Below are positions 1 through 10,112 of a DNA stretch of 64,000 bases, in pieces. The notes below the pieces were generated by a model. It did no database searches and was not told the origin of the DNA. It worked only from the letters and a program-made list of their open reading frames with translations. The stretch covers positions 6,244,929-6,308,928 of the forward strand of contig OX243824.1 in NCBI GenBank assembly GCA_945859605.1, given 5' to 3'. Source of the DNA: Lumbricus rubellus. Lineage: Eukaryota > Annelida > Clitellata > Crassiclitellata > Lumbricidae. The position numbers and the translations under genes were made by a program. The stretch's first letter is position 1, and every line of letters begins with the position of its first letter.

Positions 1-87
1 CTCCGCCCTCCTAGCCCGGCCGGCTCGGGCTCCGCCTCTCTAGCCCAGCCGGCTGGCTTAACCTCTGCCCAGCCTGCGCTGGTAGTG

Positions 88-96
88 TATATAAGG
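88..96 (+). promoter_or_regulatory. LTR TATA box of element A
   Basis: TATATAAGG lies about 25-30 bases upstream of a TCAGTGC motif near 113-120, which is a plausible initiator and start of the R region. The same sequence is at 8849-8857 in the 3' LTR. The call rests on motif and spacing only. Confidence 0.6.
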
Positions 97-600
97 AAGC
101 TTGCTGCTCTTGCTCAGTGCAGACGAATGGCCTGGTGAAGAACGCCTAAACCGCGTAGTAGTCAGGCTAAATGATCTGGCTTGACGGACGGTAAAACGTT
201 TGTTGAGTGATACTATTGTGAAGGGAGTAAAACCTGAACCTGAGCCTCGAGCTTTGAACTCGGCCTCTTCGGGTATTCCTTCACGGGACTGGGGTTGCGG
301 TTTCCGACTACCGCGACCTAGCTGACGGACGAAGCTGCTACGACGACGGTTCTACTCCGGGTGCTGCAGAGGCAGAGACGACGGTCCGTCGTGCTTGACG
401 ACGCCGGTTCGATTCCTGACCACCGCGGATCTGCTCCGACCATTCACGCAGGCTCTATTGCCTGCCGTGCTTGACGACGCCGGTTCGATTCCTGAACGCT
501 TCGCATTCTACTCCTGGCGCTACGGAAGTCACTGGGACCTGCAACGACGGTTCGACTCCTAGCGTATCCGCGACGAATCTACCCCTAGCCTCGACGATTC

Positions 601-748
601 GAAGCTGGCGCTACATAAACTGCTGCATCGACGCACGGAAGCTGGCGCTACATAAACTGCTGCATCGACGCACGGAAGCTGGCGCTACATAAACTGCTGC
701 ATCGACGCACGAACTCTGGCGCTACATAAACTGTTGCATCGGCGCACG
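601..748 (+). repeat. 37-bp tandem repeat, about four copies, in the LTR
   Basis: Units start GAAGCTGGCGCTACATAAAC and recur at 601, 638 and 675, with a fourth diverged copy beginning GAACTCTGGCGC near 711. It is duplicated in the 3' LTR at 9362-9509. It lies between the TATA box and the AATAAA signals, so it is probably transcribed as R or leader sequence. Confidence 0.85.
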
Positions 749-819
749 AACTCTGATTCCAGCGTTGTAGAAATTGACACAAACAGTTCGTTCTCGAAGT
801 GCTATAGCGATTGTGACGC

Positions 820-873
820 AATAAATTACTTGTGCTGTGAACTCCACATGATCTTCGTGGTTTCTTCAATAAA
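820..873 (+). promoter_or_regulatory. LTR polyadenylation signals
   Basis: AATAAA occurs at 820-825 and again at 868-873. The copies at 9581-9586 and 9629-9634 in the 3' LTR would end the genomic RNA. Which one is used cannot be told from sequence. Confidence 0.55.
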
Positions 874-1008
874 CGTGTTTAAGCCTAGCCGGCTAGTCCT
901 TGGTCTACAGCCAAGGCCGTACTGCGCGGACTGACTGAGGGTACCTTGACGACTGGGGTTGGTACTCGGCTCCTGGTGTTTTCGCCCAACCCCTGGTCCG
1001 CTACAAAC

Positions 1009-1026
1009 TGGTCCCGCGAAGTGGGG
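1009..1026 (+). other. primer binding site candidate of element A
   Basis: TGGTCCCGCGAAGTGGGG starts three bases after the LTR end (CTACA, 1005). It begins with the TGG expected to pair with a tRNA CCA end. I did not identify the tRNA. Confidence 0.6.
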
Positions 1027-1131
1027 TGACTGGAAAAACTCTGCACCGCTTCAAGCTGATTCCGCGGAAGTGGTTTTGAAAGATTCGCTGCACTTCTACG
1101 AACTGGTGAGAATTTCGACGGAACGACGACA

Positions 1132-4100
1132 ATGCGGAGTCCTCTGATCGGAGACATGGACGGAAACGCCGCTGGCTTCCCAACGACGTCGTCACCCGCC
1201 ACAGGACGAGGAAGGGATCTCCTGGTTGACTACGAGGTCGAGTCCAGCCGATTCCTTGAGAAAATCGACTTCGAGGACGCACCGAAGAAGGACCGAAAAA
1301 CCGTGCTGATTTCGGAAAGGGACGCGAGCAGACTGGAATCAAAAGTCCTGGAAAACGTCGGTCGCATGGTCGGTGAAAAGAAGAGCCCCATGAAGCCCGG
1401 AAAATTCGACGGAACTGGATCCCTCGAGTCGTTCCTGGCACAATTCGACGTCTGCGCAAGACACAACCGATGGACTGCAGCCGATAAAGTCGACTTCCTT
1501 CGTTGCTCCTTGGAAAAGGCGGCAACGCAGCTGCTTTGGGACTTCGGAGCCAGCACCGAGGTCACGTATGAACAGCTCGTCGAGAGACTACGCCAACGGT
1601 ATGGGTCGGAGGGTCAAGCTGAGACCTTCCGCGCTCAACTCTATTATCGCCGACAGCGAGCTGACGAAACTCTCGGCGACTTGCTGCACGACATCCGGAG
1701 ACTCGTCGTTCTTGCCTACCCGGTTCCGTCCAATGAAACGACGGAAATCCTTGCGAAGGACGCCTTCCTTGAAGCGATCCGCGACCGGGATCTGTCTCTC
1801 AAGGTGAGAGAACGAGAGCCGAAAACCATCGACGAGGCGTACCGAACCGCTCTACGCCTGTCCGCGTACCAACAGACGTCAGACTTGGAGGATCGTCGGA
1901 GACCTGCCAACCGAGTGCGAGGGTCTCAAGAAGTCGACGCCGGTGGACCGCTCCAGTCTCAATTGGACAGCTTCTTCGCTTCGCAACGCAAGTGGCAACA
2001 GGACATGGAAGGAAGGATCTGCCGGCAGCTGGACGAACTCAGAAGCTCGCAACGGACGAGTTTCGACGCCGAACGGACGGTTCCATCTACCGTCCCTACT
2101 CCTCCGTCTCCGCCTCGAGGAAGCGCTTCAGGTGGTCCCGGACGCGGGATAACCTGCTTCAACTGTGGACAGGTGGGCCACATGGCTCGCCGGTGTCGCC
2201 AGCGCCAACAATTCTTCAACCGAAGTGACGACGCACGCACCTCGGACCCACCGACGTCTGAACAGAACGGAACAACCGTCACGAACCATACAACGAGAGA
2301 CCGAGCATCGGGTGTGACAAACAACGCGATCTACATCCGCGGAACGATCAACGGACAACAAAGAACTTGCCTAGTGGACACTGGGTCGGAGGTAAGCCTA
2401 GTTCCCTCTGCTGATGTTGATGGTTTGACGCTCCAGCCTAGCACGCGCATTCTTTTGGCAGCTAATGGAACGCAGATTAGAGTCTTGGGTCAGCTTGATG
2501 TTCCGATTAAGATTTCTAGAGGGTTTTCTATCGACACTAGTTTTCTTGTCTCTGACCAAATTGGTGAACCAATGCTTGGCATGGATTGGTTGAGGCAGCA
2601 TCGTTGTCGCTTGGGTTTTGGACAGGGTGCATTGTTTATTGGTCGACGCCGCATTCCTTTGGTTAAGGGCAATGGATCGCTTTGGTGTCGCAGGGTCATG
2701 GTTGCCGAGGAAACAACTGTCCTTCCTCGTTCTCAGTGTGATATTCCGTGTAAAACTCAGTATCGTGATTTGACGACCTCCGCACAAGCCTGGATGACTG
2801 AGTCTAAAGAAATCCAGCCTGGATTGCATGTAGCCAGAGTTGTGTTGGGTGATGATGCTGATGATGCTTGTATTCGTGTGGTGAATTTGAATGAACAGCC
2901 TGCCCTGTTGACGGCTAACCAAATGTTGGGCGACTTGCACCCCGTAAAGGTTGAGGAAGACAATGAGAGACAGACGGGTACTGCCGACGACAACTCTTTG
3001 ATCGGGAAACTAATGGACGAAATCTCTGAGGACGTCCCGTCTGATGTGAAGGAGCGACTGAAGGAGTTACTGGTCGAATATGAAAGTATTTTCTCGACCA
3101 CTGACCATGACTTGGGTAGGACTATGATTTCTCAGCATAGAATCGATACTGGAGACTCTCGTCCGGTGAGACAATCTTTGCGTAGACAACCGCTTCCGTA
3201 TCAGGCTGCTATTGACGCACAACTGGACCAGATGTTGGCTACTGGGGTGGTTGAACCAGCTGTTAGCGAGTGGGCGGCAAACGTGGTCCTCGCTAAGAAA
3301 AAGGATGGTTCCCTGAGATTTTGTATTGACTACCGGAAACTGAACAACCAGACTCGGAAGGATTCTTATCCTCTTCCTAGAATTGATGCTTGTCTTGATG
3401 CTTTGTCGGGCGCTGGGTGGTTCAGTACTTTGGATTTGCGCAGCGGGTACCATCAGGTCATGATGAACCCAGGTGACTCCGATAAGACTGCTTTCATCAC
3501 TCGGCGAGGGACTTTTCGGTGGCGGGTCATGCCCTTCGGCTTATGTAACGCACCGGCTACCTTCCAGCGGCTTATGGATATCGTTTTCTCTGGGTTGAAC
3601 TTTGAATTATGTCTGGTGTACTTGGACGATGTAATAATCTTCAGCAGTACTGCGGAGCAACACTTGGACAGATTGGGTCAAGTTTTTGGGAGGCTTAAAG
3701 ATGCTAACTTGAAACTGAAGCCTAGCAAATGCCATCTGTTCCGACGCACGGTATCCTTTCTTGGACATATTGTGACTGCGGACGGGATATCTGTTGATCC
3801 ATCCAAAGTACAGGCAGTAACCGAGTGGCTTACGCCCAGATGCTTAAAGGAGGTACGGGCTTTTGTAGGATTGTGCTCCTATTACCGTAAGTTCATTCGG
3901 GGTTTCTCTTTGGTCGCCGCTCCTTTGTTTGCTTTGACGAGGAAGGACCAACCGTTCCTGTGGGGAGATGAATGCCAGGAAGCTTTCGACCGCTTGAAGG
4001 ACGCATTGACTATGGCTCCTGTACTCAGCTTACCAGTGGATGATGCCGCTTACACTCTGGACTGCGATGCCTCTGACGTCGGAATTGGTGGGGTACTTTC

Positions 4101-6081
4101 CCAGAATATCGACGGCGAAGAACGGGTGATTGCGTACGGTAGTCGGTTGTTTTCAGCAGCCGAACGCAATTATTGTATTACCCGAAAGGAATTGCTGGCC
4201 GTGGTAAACTTCACCCAAGTCTTTCGTCAGTACTTGCTGGGTAGGCGGTTTACCCTCAGAACGGACCATGCTGCGCTGCGATGGTTACAGCACACTCCTG
4301 ACCCGATCGGGCAACAAGGACGATGGTTGGAGAAGTTGGCCGAGTTTGACTTCGAAATACTGCATCGTCCTGGACGCAAGCACGGAAACGCCGATGCTTT
4401 GTCCAGAAAGCCGTGCCGACAGTGTCATTGGGAGGAAGCTGATGCTACGGACCACTTCGTGCGGGAGGTAACGGAAGTGACGACAGGAAGCGACAGTACG
4501 ACCGACATAGTGAGATCGCAGAAAGAGGACTCCGTCTTAAGCCTGGTGAGATCCTGGCTGAGCGAAGGGATGCCGAGTCTGCAGGAAATTCTGCAGGAGG
4601 AAGAGGCCGTTAAGGTCTATTGGCACCAGCGGGACGCGTTGTACCTGAAGGACGATGTGATCTACCGACGGACGCCAGACGAACTGGAACAAGTACTCGT
4701 GCCGAAGGATCTTCGAGAAGACTACTTGAGGCTGGCGCATACTGGCGTGACCGGTGGACATCTGGGCATTCGTCGTACTCGATGGCAGGTTCGAAGACGT
4801 GCCTATTGGGTCGGATGGTCCGGGGACGTAAAGAGGTTCTGTCGACACTGCGACGGATGTTGCCGGTACCGACGGGGCGCGCTACAAAGACAAGGTCCTC
4901 TGCAGCCCGTGACCTGTGGAGAGCCGTGGGAGCGAGTGAGCGTGGACGTTACGGGCCCGCATCCGAGAAGCAAGAAGGGGAACGTCTACATTCTGACCAT
5001 GATGGACAACTTCTCGAAGTTCGCCGAAGCCGTTCCGATGGCCAATCAGGAGGCAACCACGGTGGCCAAGGCGTTAGTGGAGACGATCGTCGTCCGTTAT
5101 GGGGCACCGCTCCAGATTCTGACGGACCAAGGGAGGAACTTCGAAGGACATGTGTTCCAAGAAATGTGTCGGCTCCTGGAGGTGGACAAGGTCCGGACGT
5201 CAAGCTATCGACCGCAGAGCAACGGTATGATTGAGAGGTACCACCGCACGCTCAACTCCATGTTAGGAAAGGTGGTGAGCGAAAATCAGCGAGACTGGGA
5301 CGAGCATCTACCATACGTGGCGGCCGCCTACCGCGCCTCGATCCACGACGTAACGGGTTTCTCGCCAAACTACCTGATCTTCGGAAAAGAGAACCGAGCA
5401 CCGCTGGACCTTGTTTACGGGCCGCCGGAAGGAACCGACGAGAGTGGACTCACCTATTCCACCTACGTGGCCGAACTGTCGGAGAAATTCGAGAAGGCGT
5501 ACGGCACTGCGCGGCAAAGCCTCAAGAAGAACGCCGAGAGACGCAAGCACAACTACGACTTGCGAGTGCGCCCTGCAAAGTTCGAGGAAGGTGACTGGGT
5601 CTACTACTTCAGCCCACGGAAGTTCGTCGGACGCAGCCCGAAGTTTCAACGGAACTTCACGGGTCCATTCCGGATTGTGCGGGCGTGCGGTCCCGTCAAC
5701 TACCTTCTCCAAAAATCGCTGAAGTCCAAGCCCTTCGTATCGCACGTCGATAAACTCCGCCACTGTTACGGGAGGACGAAGGGACAATGGAGCGAAACGG
5801 GAGCAGGGACGACCAATGGACCACCCGCGGAAGCAGCGAACGGAGCCACCGCTTCTTCGAGCGGTCGGCCAGGACACCGCTGGAAAGGAACGCTTTCAGC
5901 GGAAGGAGCGACTTTTGGGGATCGACATAGTCCCGACGACGACGGCGCAGCCATGCCGGTTGTCAATCAGCCAAGGAACAGAACGCCTGAAACGGAAGGA
6001 AATTCGCACGACGGAAACTCCGACGAAGCGGGGGCTGGTCGACCTCGACGCACCACTCGTCGACCAGTCCGGTTCCAGTAG
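1132..6081 (+). CDS. gag-pol polyprotein of a Ty3/gypsy retrotransposon
   Basis: A single uninterrupted 1649-codon frame. Gag occupies roughly residues 1-340 and ends in a CX2CX4HX4C zinc knuckle at 342-355. An aspartic protease follows with its DTG at 416-418. The reverse transcriptase carries YLDD at 830-833. RNase H begins near 975 with an active-site Asp at about 979. The integrase has a HHCC zinc region beginning with His1203 and His1210, then the catalytic triad D1272, D1332 and E1368 with the standard 35-residue D-to-E spacing. A GPF motif (1511-1513) after the core marks a GPY/F-type C-terminal module. Gag and pol share one frame with no frameshift or stop. The last ~130 residues are low complexity (Gly, Glu, Arg, Thr). 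No chromodomain is obvious. The product makes virus-like particles and catalyses copying and integration of the element. All catalytic residues I looked for are present, so the copy may be active. Confidence 0.96.
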   Translation: MRSPLIGDMDGNAAGFPTTSSPATGRGRDLLVDYEVESSRFLEKIDFEDAPKKDRKTVLISERDASRLESKVLENVGRMVGEKKSPMKPGKFDGTGSLESFLAQFDVCARHNRWTAADKVDFLRCSLEKAATQLLWDFGASTEVTYEQLVERLRQRYGSEGQAETFRAQLYYRRQRADETLGDLLHDIRRLVVLAYPVPSNETTEILAKDAFLEAIRDRDLSLKVREREPKTIDEAYRTALRLSAYQQTSDLEDRRRPANRVRGSQEVDAGGPLQSQLDSFFASQRKWQQDMEGRICRQLDELRSSQRTSFDAERTVPSTVPTPPSPPRGSASGGPGRGITCFNCGQVGHMARRCRQRQQFFNRSDDARTSDPPTSEQNGTTVTNHTTRDRASGVTNNAIYIRGTINGQQRTCLVDTGSEVSLVPSADVDGLTLQPSTRILLAANGTQIRVLGQLDVPIKISRGFSIDTSFLVSDQIGEPMLGMDWLRQHRCRLGFGQGALFIGRRRIPLVKGNGSLWCRRVMVAEETTVLPRSQCDIPCKTQYRDLTTSAQAWMTESKEIQPGLHVARVVLGDDADDACIRVVNLNEQPALLTANQMLGDLHPVKVEEDNERQTGTADDNSLIGKLMDEISEDVPSDVKERLKELLVEYESIFSTTDHDLGRTMISQHRIDTGDSRPVRQSLRRQPLPYQAAIDAQLDQMLATGVVEPAVSEWAANVVLAKKKDGSLRFCIDYRKLNNQTRKDSYPLPRIDACLDALSGAGWFSTLDLRSGYHQVMMNPGDSDKTAFITRRGTFRWRVMPFGLCNAPATFQRLMDIVFSGLNFELCLVYLDDVIIFSSTAEQHLDRLGQVFGRLKDANLKLKPSKCHLFRRTVSFLGHIVTADGISVDPSKVQAVTEWLTPRCLKEVRAFVGLCSYYRKFIRGFSLVAAPLFALTRKDQPFLWGDECQEAFDRLKDALTMAPVLSLPVDDAAYTLDCDASDVGIGGVLSQNIDGEERVIAYGSRLFSAAERNYCITRKELLAVVNFTQVFRQYLLGRRFTLRTDHAALRWLQHTPDPIGQQGRWLEKLAEFDFEILHRPGRKHGNADALSRKPCRQCHWEEADATDHFVREVTEVTTGSDSTTDIVRSQKEDSVLSLVRSWLSEGMPSLQEILQEEEAVKVYWHQRDALYLKDDVIYRRTPDELEQVLVPKDLREDYLRLAHTGVTGGHLGIRRTRWQVRRRAYWVGWSGDVKRFCRHCDGCCRYRRGALQRQGPLQPVTCGEPWERVSVDVTGPHPRSKKGNVYILTMMDNFSKFAEAVPMANQEATTVAKALVETIVVRYGAPLQILTDQGRNFEGHVFQEMCRLLEVDKVRTSSYRPQSNGMIERYHRTLNSMLGKVVSENQRDWDEHLPYVAAAYRASIHDVTGFSPNYLIFGKENRAPLDLVYGPPEGTDESGLTYSTYVAELSEKFEKAYGTARQSLKKNAERRKHNYDLRVRPAKFEEGDWVYYFSPRKFVGRSPKFQRNFTGPFRIVRACGPVNYLLQKSLKSKPFVSHVDKLRHCYGRTKGQWSETGAGTTNGPPAEAANGATASSSGRPGHRWKGTLSAEGATFGDRHSPDDDGAAMPVVNQPRNRTPETEGNSHDGNSDEAGAGRPRRTTRRPVRFQ

Positions 6082-6178
6082 ACGGCGTGCAGGTTCCGCG
6101 CACGACGACGCAGGATGTTGTGAGTGAACGACGTTAAAAGATTCCCATTTTTGGCTAAAGGCCTTTTCTTTTATCGCC

Positions 6179-6193
6179 AAAAAGAGGGGGGAG
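6179..6193 (+). other. polypurine tract of element A
   Basis: A purine-only run (AAAAAGAGGGGGGAG) about 100 bases after the pol stop, followed at once by a long T run. This is the expected second-strand primer site, normally sitting directly against the 3' LTR. Confidence 0.65.
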
Positions 6194-6927
6194 TTTTTTT
6201 TTATTCTTTAACGAGGCAAAATTTTATTGCGAGAGTATCATTTTTGCAGCAAGAGAAGGGCGCTTTATTTCAAATTGTGGAAAGAACTCTTTGGTAAAAA
6301 GGAACCAATTCGTTTTATTGGAAAAAGAACCATTTTTCTTGTTGTGGAAAGTATTATTTTGTGAAAAAGAAACATTTTCCTTGCAAAAAGCACCATTTTT
6401 GTGAGCAGAAATGCAGTATCATTATTAGTTGTATAGGCCTAATGCTTCGTGTAAATCGGTTGATTAATCGCGTGGTTATTCGTGGTTAACTGCATGAGAT
6501 TCTGTTATTAATCGTTTAATTAATCGCGCAATTATTCGCGATTATTCGCATGCAAGCTTTGCGTTGATGAATCAGTAAGTAGGACACGCTAAATTCGCAT
6601 TTACATCGTTTTTGATATTGGTGCCAGAGCATGATTAATGTGTTTAGAGGACAGTCTCTCGTAGGTGGCTCTGTGCAAATTGAAGGTTTAAGATTGTATA
6701 TTAATTTCGTACGTTGATTTTGTGCATTGGAGAATTCTTATGTGTCTCGTACATTTTATTGTGTCGAGCACCGTATGCTTATGCTTATAACAGTTAGTTT
6801 TTTTATTATTACAAGCCGTGCCTGGCCTCTGTTTTTATTATTATTTTCAGCCGTGCATGGCTATCATTTTTATTTTTGACTGATTGTTTTGCATAACTTC
6901 TCGCAATCATGGACATCGCTGCTTAAG

Positions 6928-6935
6928 CCTAAAAA

Positions 6936-6967
<32 letters not shown>

Positions 6968-7145
6968 AAAAAAAAGAAAAAAAAAGAAGGGGGGTTATGC
7001 GCACCTCGCATTTCGTACCCGAAACAGAAAAAAAAAAAAAAGAAAAAAAAAGGGGGTTGTGCACGAAACGGCACATCGCACCCAAAACAAACAAAAAGAG
7101 TACGGGGGTTGTGCACGACTTGCACTTCGTACCCGAAGAGAAAAA
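6928..7145 (+). repeat. A-rich block with three ~70-bp degenerate repeats
   Basis: Three units each have a long A run, then a GGGGGTT(G/A)TGC core, then a cgcatttcgtacccgaa-like segment (near 6992, 7052 and 7103). It lies in the inferred U3 of element A. The short poly-Lys frames across it are by-products. Confidence 0.6.
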
Positions 7146-7187
7146 GAATTATTGTGGATTGTGGACCACTATGTGGCACAATTTAAT

Positions 7188-7545
7188 CTAGGACTTAATT
7201 GTCCAGGTTTGGCCGACCCCAAAAGGGTACTTTTTGTTTAGTTTTGATCAATGAGTTTTATTTACATACATGTATAGGCTACTGTGTCGTAACCGTATTT
7301 TGCGCCGATACGTGTACTGAGTTGCTTAACTGTACTATTGCGTTGCATTGCCTGGCGTTATATAAGTATTGGCGCTGCAGGGACTTAATTGTCCGGATTT
7401 ATGCAATCCAATAGGGTATTTTCTGTTCTATTTTGATCACGTGTGTCTCAGTTATTTTGTCACGCAGTCTGAGTTATTATCTCGCTGTCTGATTTATTTG
7501 CTCAGGCGATTCCGGGACTTAACTGTCCGGCTTTGTGTGACCGAT
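7188..7545 (+). repeat. three degenerate copies of a GGACTTAATTGTCCGG unit in the U3
   Basis: GGACTTAATTGTCC or GGACTTAACTGTCC, each a near-palindrome, occurs near 7191, 7380 and 7516, each followed by a T-rich GTATTTT-like stretch. This could be a protein-binding palindrome in the promoter region of the LTR; function is unknown. Confidence 0.5.
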
Positions 7546-7787
7546 AGGTACTTCCGTTAAATTTTGATAATGCAGACTAAACAACATACTGCATTATTAT
7601 ACGCGCTGTGCTACCGTTACACGGTTACCGTTTACTTAACTGTGTTAAAAGTATTCCTCGTGACTGGTTAATATTGTATGCGTTGTAAATATTAACCATT
7701 TCGTTACGTAGGCCTGATCTCGCAGCTCGACTTATTGTTTGATGTGCACATTGGGTCACGTGGTTCTGTAACGTTTCGCCGACCTGA

Positions 7788-8110
7788 TGTTTGTTTATAT
7801 AGCGAACAGAGTTGTCTGTTATTACGTGTTTCCATCAGGGCCTATGTTATTTTACATGTGCAGGCTTACAGGGGTGTTAACGGGTCATACCTGTAATGTT
7901 CAACAATTGCACGGTGCTTAACCGTTGTAACATTTTCAGTACTGTTATCGACAGTTGTCAAGATTGTCACTGATGTTTACGCACGCTTGTTTATATAGTG
8001 ACCAGCGTTATCTGTTATTACGTTGTTTCTATCCGGGAATGCATTATTTTACATGTGACGGTTTTAAAGGTGTATCGTCCCTGTAATGTTCATTACCTGA
8101 CCTGATTAAC
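7788..8110 (+). repeat. two-copy ~200-bp repeat in the U3 of element A
   Basis: GTTTATATAG(C/T)GA is followed by TCTGTTATTACGT, then TTATTTTACATGTG, then CCTGTAATGTTCA. The series occurs once from 7790 and again from 7988, with substitutions and small indels between the copies. Confidence 0.6.
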
Positions 8111-8445
8111 CATTGATTGTTATTATTTGTTTACGTGGCGCAGCGAACATTAAAGTGCGCTACGTAAATGTACATTTTTAACTGTCTCGCTTGCTAGATT
8201 TAAGCGTCTAATATGTCATGCTGTAATGTTGTGCGCTTCAGGTCAAATTTTGACGGACTTTAATTATGGGCATAGGGGCCAATATGGGCCGTTTATTTTT
8301 GGCATGGCTCTTTCCTCCCTCAGTGCGGGGCACGTCCTTTCCGAGGGGGCCTCGGATCATTCGTGGGGGGGACGTGTTAAGATTTTTGCACTGAGGGATG
8401 GCTTGCCCTCATTATTGCTTGCCCCCATTATTTGCCGCTATTATT

Positions 8446-8800
8446 TGCTGCTGCTGCTTGCTGCTGCTGCTTGCTGCTGCTGCTTGCTGCTGGCTTGGCC
8501 GGCTCAGCCTGCTGGCCTGGCCGGCTCGGGCTCCGCCTCTCTAGCCCAGCCGGCTCGGGCTCCGCCTCTCTAGCCTAGCCGGTTTAGCTCAGCCGGCTCA
8601 GGCTCCGCCTCTTTAGCTCAGCCGGCTCAGGCTCCGCCTCTTTAGCCCAGCCGGCTCAGACTCCGCCTCTCTAGCCCAGCCGGCTCGGGCTCCGCCTCTC
8701 TAGCCTGGCCGGTTTAGCTCAGCCGGCTCAGGCTCCGCCTCTTTAGCCCAGCCGGCTCAGACTCCGCCCTCCTAGCCCGGCCGGCTCGGGCTCCGCCTCT
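8446..8800 (+). repeat. (TGC)n and ~29-bp GC-rich tandem repeat upstream of the LTR TATA box
   Basis: A TGCTGCTTGC run near 8450-8492 is followed by about nine copies of a unit like GCCGGCTCGGGCTCCGCCTC plus TCTAGCCCA. The end of this array is also at bases 1-55. It sits directly upstream of the promoter, where U3 enhancer repeats commonly occur. Confidence 0.7.
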
Positions 8801-9766
8801 CTAGCCCAGCCGGCTGGCTTAACCTCTGCCCAGCCTGCGCTGGTAGTGTATATAAGGAAGCTTGCTGCTCTTGCTCAGTGCAGACGAATGGCCTGGTGAA
8901 GAACGCCTAAACCGCGTAGTAGTCAGGCTAAATGATCTGGCTTGACGGACGGTAAAACGTTTGTTGAGTGATACTATTGTGAAGGGAGTAAAACCTGAAC
9001 CTGAGCCTCGAGCTTTGAACTCGGCCTCTTCGGGTATTCCTTCACGGGACTGGGGTTGCGGTTTCCGACTACCGCGACCTAGCTGACGGACGAAGCTGCT
9101 ACGACGACGGTTCTACTCCGGGTGCTGCAGAGGCAGAGACGACGGTCCGTCGTGCTTGACGACGCCGGTTCGATTCCTGACCACCGCGGATCTGCTCCGA
9201 CCATTCACGCAGGCTCTATTGCCTGCCGTGCTTGACGACGCCGGTTCGATTCCTGAACGCTTCGCATTCTACTCCTGGCGCTACGGAAGTCACTGGGACC
9301 TGCAACGACGGTTCGACTCCTAGCGTATCCGCGACGAATCTACCCCTAGCCTCGACGATTCGAAGCTGGCGCTACATAAACTGCTGCATCGACGCACGGA
9401 AGCTGGCGCTACATAAACTGCTGCATCGACGCACGGAAGCTGGCGCTACATAAACTGCTGCATCGACGCACGAACTCTGGCGCTACATAAACTGTTGCAT
9501 CGGCGCACGAACTCTGATTCCAGCGTTGTAGAAATTGACACAAACAGTTCGTTCTCGAAGTGCTATAGCGATTGTGACGCAATAAATTACTTGTGCTGTG
9601 AACTCCACATGATCTTCGTGGTTTCTTCAATAAACGTGTTTAAGCCTAGCCGGCTAGTCCTTGGTCTACAGCCAAGGCCGTACTGCGCGGACTGACTGAG
9701 GGTACCTTGACGACTGGGGTTGGTACTCGGCTCCTGGTGTTTTCGCCCAACCCCTGGTCCGCTACA

Positions 9767-9835
9767 TTACTATGAGTCTGTTCCAATCAATCGGAAAGTC
9801 GTGTTTGAGAGGACCATAAAATGCTGTATTGTGTG
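9767..9835. other. right flank of element A
   Basis: Non-repetitive AT-rich sequence directly after the 3' LTR. No gene signal is visible. Confidence 0.5.
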
Positions 9836-10065
9836 TCATGATGCATACATGCATACATACATACAAAGGTTCACGCGTACCGTACATACACACATGCATA
9901 GATACGTACGTACGTACGCACGCACGCGCACACACGCACACGTACATTTATCATACATACATGCATGCATCCATGCATACGTGCGTACACGCGTACCGTA
10001 CATACACACATGCATAGATACATACAATGTCATACATGTATGCATGCATGCTTACATACATCCAT

Positions 10066-10098
<33 letters not shown>

Positions 10099-10112
10099 AA
10101 GACACACAGAAG
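9836..10112. repeat. (CATA)n / (ACGT-rich) / (CAGA)n microsatellite complex
   Basis: Mixed CATA and GTAC-rich tetranucleotides are followed by a clean CAGA run near 10063-10098. The Tyr/His/Thr-rich frames here come from the repeat. Confidence 0.9.

Larger units (their letters stand above)
1..1005 (+). repeat. 5' LTR of element A (3' part only)
   Basis: It matches 8762-9766 over its full length and ends in CTACA, just before the primer-binding-site candidate. It contains a TATA box, two AATAAA signals and a four-copy 37-bp repeat. The start of the LTR lies upstream of the window. Confidence 0.95.
1..9766 (+). mobile_element. Ty3/gypsy LTR retrotransposon (element A), 5' end cut by the window
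   Basis: Bases 1-1005 recur at 8762-9766 at a constant offset of 8761 with no visible difference, so these are the two LTRs. Between them lie a primer-binding-site candidate (1009), one gag-pol open frame (1132-6081) and a polypurine tract (6179-6193). Domain order is gag, zinc knuckle, protease, RT, RNase H, integrase, which is the Ty3/gypsy (Metaviridae-type) order. I see no envelope frame after pol. The intact frame and matching LTRs indicate a recent insertion. The right flank begins TTACTATGAG; the left flank is outside the window, so a target duplication cannot be tested. Confidence 0.95.
6193..9766 (+). repeat. 3' LTR of element A, probably about 3.57 kb
   Basis: The right end (CTACA, 9766) is fixed by the match with the 5' LTR. 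The left end is inferred from the polypurine tract. Only 8762-9766 can be compared with the 5' copy, because the 5' LTR is cut at base 1. If the tract at 6179-6193 is right, U3 is over 2.6 kb of AT-rich, repeat-rich DNA. No protein domain is recognisable in 6194-8761. Confidence 0.65.

Noticed and set aside
471..934. Short frames repeated in both LTRs of element A
   Set aside because: They are driven by the 37-bp repeat and occur twice only because the LTR does.
1132..6081. Endogenous retrovirus with envelope
   Set aside because: No second frame with signal peptide or transmembrane features follows pol, so it is treated as a retrotransposon.
8226..8573. 115-codon frame in the 3' LTR of element A
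   Set aside because: Its end lies in (TGC)n and GC-rich repeats. No domain, and no evidence of an envelope or accessory gene.
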